15,840 nt of DNA. Origin: Lachnoclostridium sp. UBA7122. Its GTDB lineage: Bacteria; Bacillota; Clostridia; Lachnospirales; Lachnospiraceae. Numbering within the stretch: position 1 is the first letter of the stretch; every line of letters begins with the position of its first letter. The position numbers and the translations under genes were made by a program. The stretch spans positions 1-15,840 of the forward strand of contig DKXQ01000043.1 of assembly GCA_002493085.1 (NCBI GenBank). The letters are read 5' to 3'. The notes beneath the pieces were generated by a model that saw only the letters and a list, made by a program, of their open reading frames with translations, did not search any database and was not told the DNA's origin. Below are positions 15,665 to 15,840 of this stretch, one piece after another.

Positions 15665-15840
15665 CCTCATCAAGTAAGCCCTTTAAAATACACGCTTCTA
15701 TGTTGCAGAAACATAAGCGGTGGGTAGGGACTTACTTGTTTCAGTGGGAGTACAAGCTCCCACTGAAAAGCTGCGACAGCAGCTATGAGGTTGTTTTGTA
15801 AGTGGGCAAGTAGTGAAGCGGATTGCGAATATCCGCTTGA
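15663..15840 (+). ncRNA. Densely paired multi-stem RNA candidate (HEARO/omega-RNA-like), running off the window
   Basis: Almost every base can be assigned to a stem. P1 pairs AACCTCAT (15663-15670) with ATGAGGTT (15785-15792) and closes a multibranch loop. Inside it, P2 pairs CAAGTAAGCCCT (15671-15682) with AGGGACTTACTTG (15726-15738, one bulge), and P3 pairs CGCTT..ATGTT (15693-15704) with AACATAAGCG (15710-15719). P4 pairs TCAGTGGGAG (15741-15750) with CTCCCACTGA (15756-15765), perfect. P5 is AGCTGC-GACA-GCAGCT (15769-15784). After P1, P6 pairs AAGCGGAT (15816-15823) with ATCCGCTT (15831-15838). No ORF explains it. The overall shape, and strings such as GCAGCTATGAGGTT, recall HEARO, the omega-RNA of IscB nucleases, but that is from memory. 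tRNA, rRNA and a simple terminator are excluded by the layout. Its 3' end and any associated ORF lie outside. Confidence 0.6.

Noticed and set aside
15663..15840. Reading the multi-stem element as a CRISPR array, tRNA or ordinary terminator
   Set aside because: No repeated units, no tRNA arms or anticodon geometry, and no T-run after the stems.

Overview
The window looks like a chromosomal segment from a low-GC Gram-positive anaerobe, most likely a Lachnospiraceae-type clostridium. The reasons are AT-rich DNA, heavy use of ATA and AGA codons, strong AGGAGG-type ribosome sites, DUF6020 and CgeB-type glycosyltransferases, and surface proteins of a type I associate with that family. Genus cannot be assigned from sequence reading alone.

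Layout. (a) 2-1506: the 3' end of an ATP-grasp ligase gene, followed at once by a divergent BCCT-like membrane transporter. (b) 1507-1904: a gene-poor stretch with several dyads and no recognisable gene. (c) 1905-3503: a DUF6020 multi-membrane protein, probably GT-C-like, whose start is poorly supported. (d) 6693-3685, minus strand: an O-antigen ligase/polymerase-like protein followed by a CgeB-type glycosyltransferase, with a promoter at the 5' end and a very long hairpin terminator. (e) 6861-9961, plus strand: a GntR/FCD regulator, a GT2 glycosyltransferase and a polyprenyl-phosphate sugar-1-phosphate transferase, ended by a clear terminator at 10058-10107. Units (d) and (e) are divergent and share a roughly 170-bp control region with a near-consensus promoter and a GntR-like operator over its -10 box. 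(f) 10164-15664, plus strand: a possible 21-codon leader ORF, then MBOAT O-acyltransferase, DHHW/AlgX-like partner, L,D-transpeptidase, cell-wall-binding-repeat protein and secreted transglutaminase-like protein, all closely spaced. (g) 15663 to the window end: a densely paired multi-stem element, probably a structured non-coding RNA.

Together, (c)-(f) read as a cell-surface glycan locus. A lipid-linked glycan is started by the sugar-phosphate transferase, extended by the GT2 and CgeB enzymes (and possibly the GT-C-like protein), and polymerised or ligated by the Wzy_C protein. It could then be O-acylated by the MBOAT/DHHW pair on a wall that the L,D-transpeptidase and transglutaminase-like proteins modify. 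No flippase is visible in the window.

The most interesting items are the cloverleaf-like RNA candidate at the right edge (its shape suggests a HEARO/omega-RNA of the IscB type, but this is not proven), the ATP-grasp plus BCCT-like pair with an altered substrate-site motif, the GntR auto-operator that forces a shorter regulator start, the leader ORF overlapping the MBOAT start, and an unusual DCDGSGHG tail on the DHHW protein.
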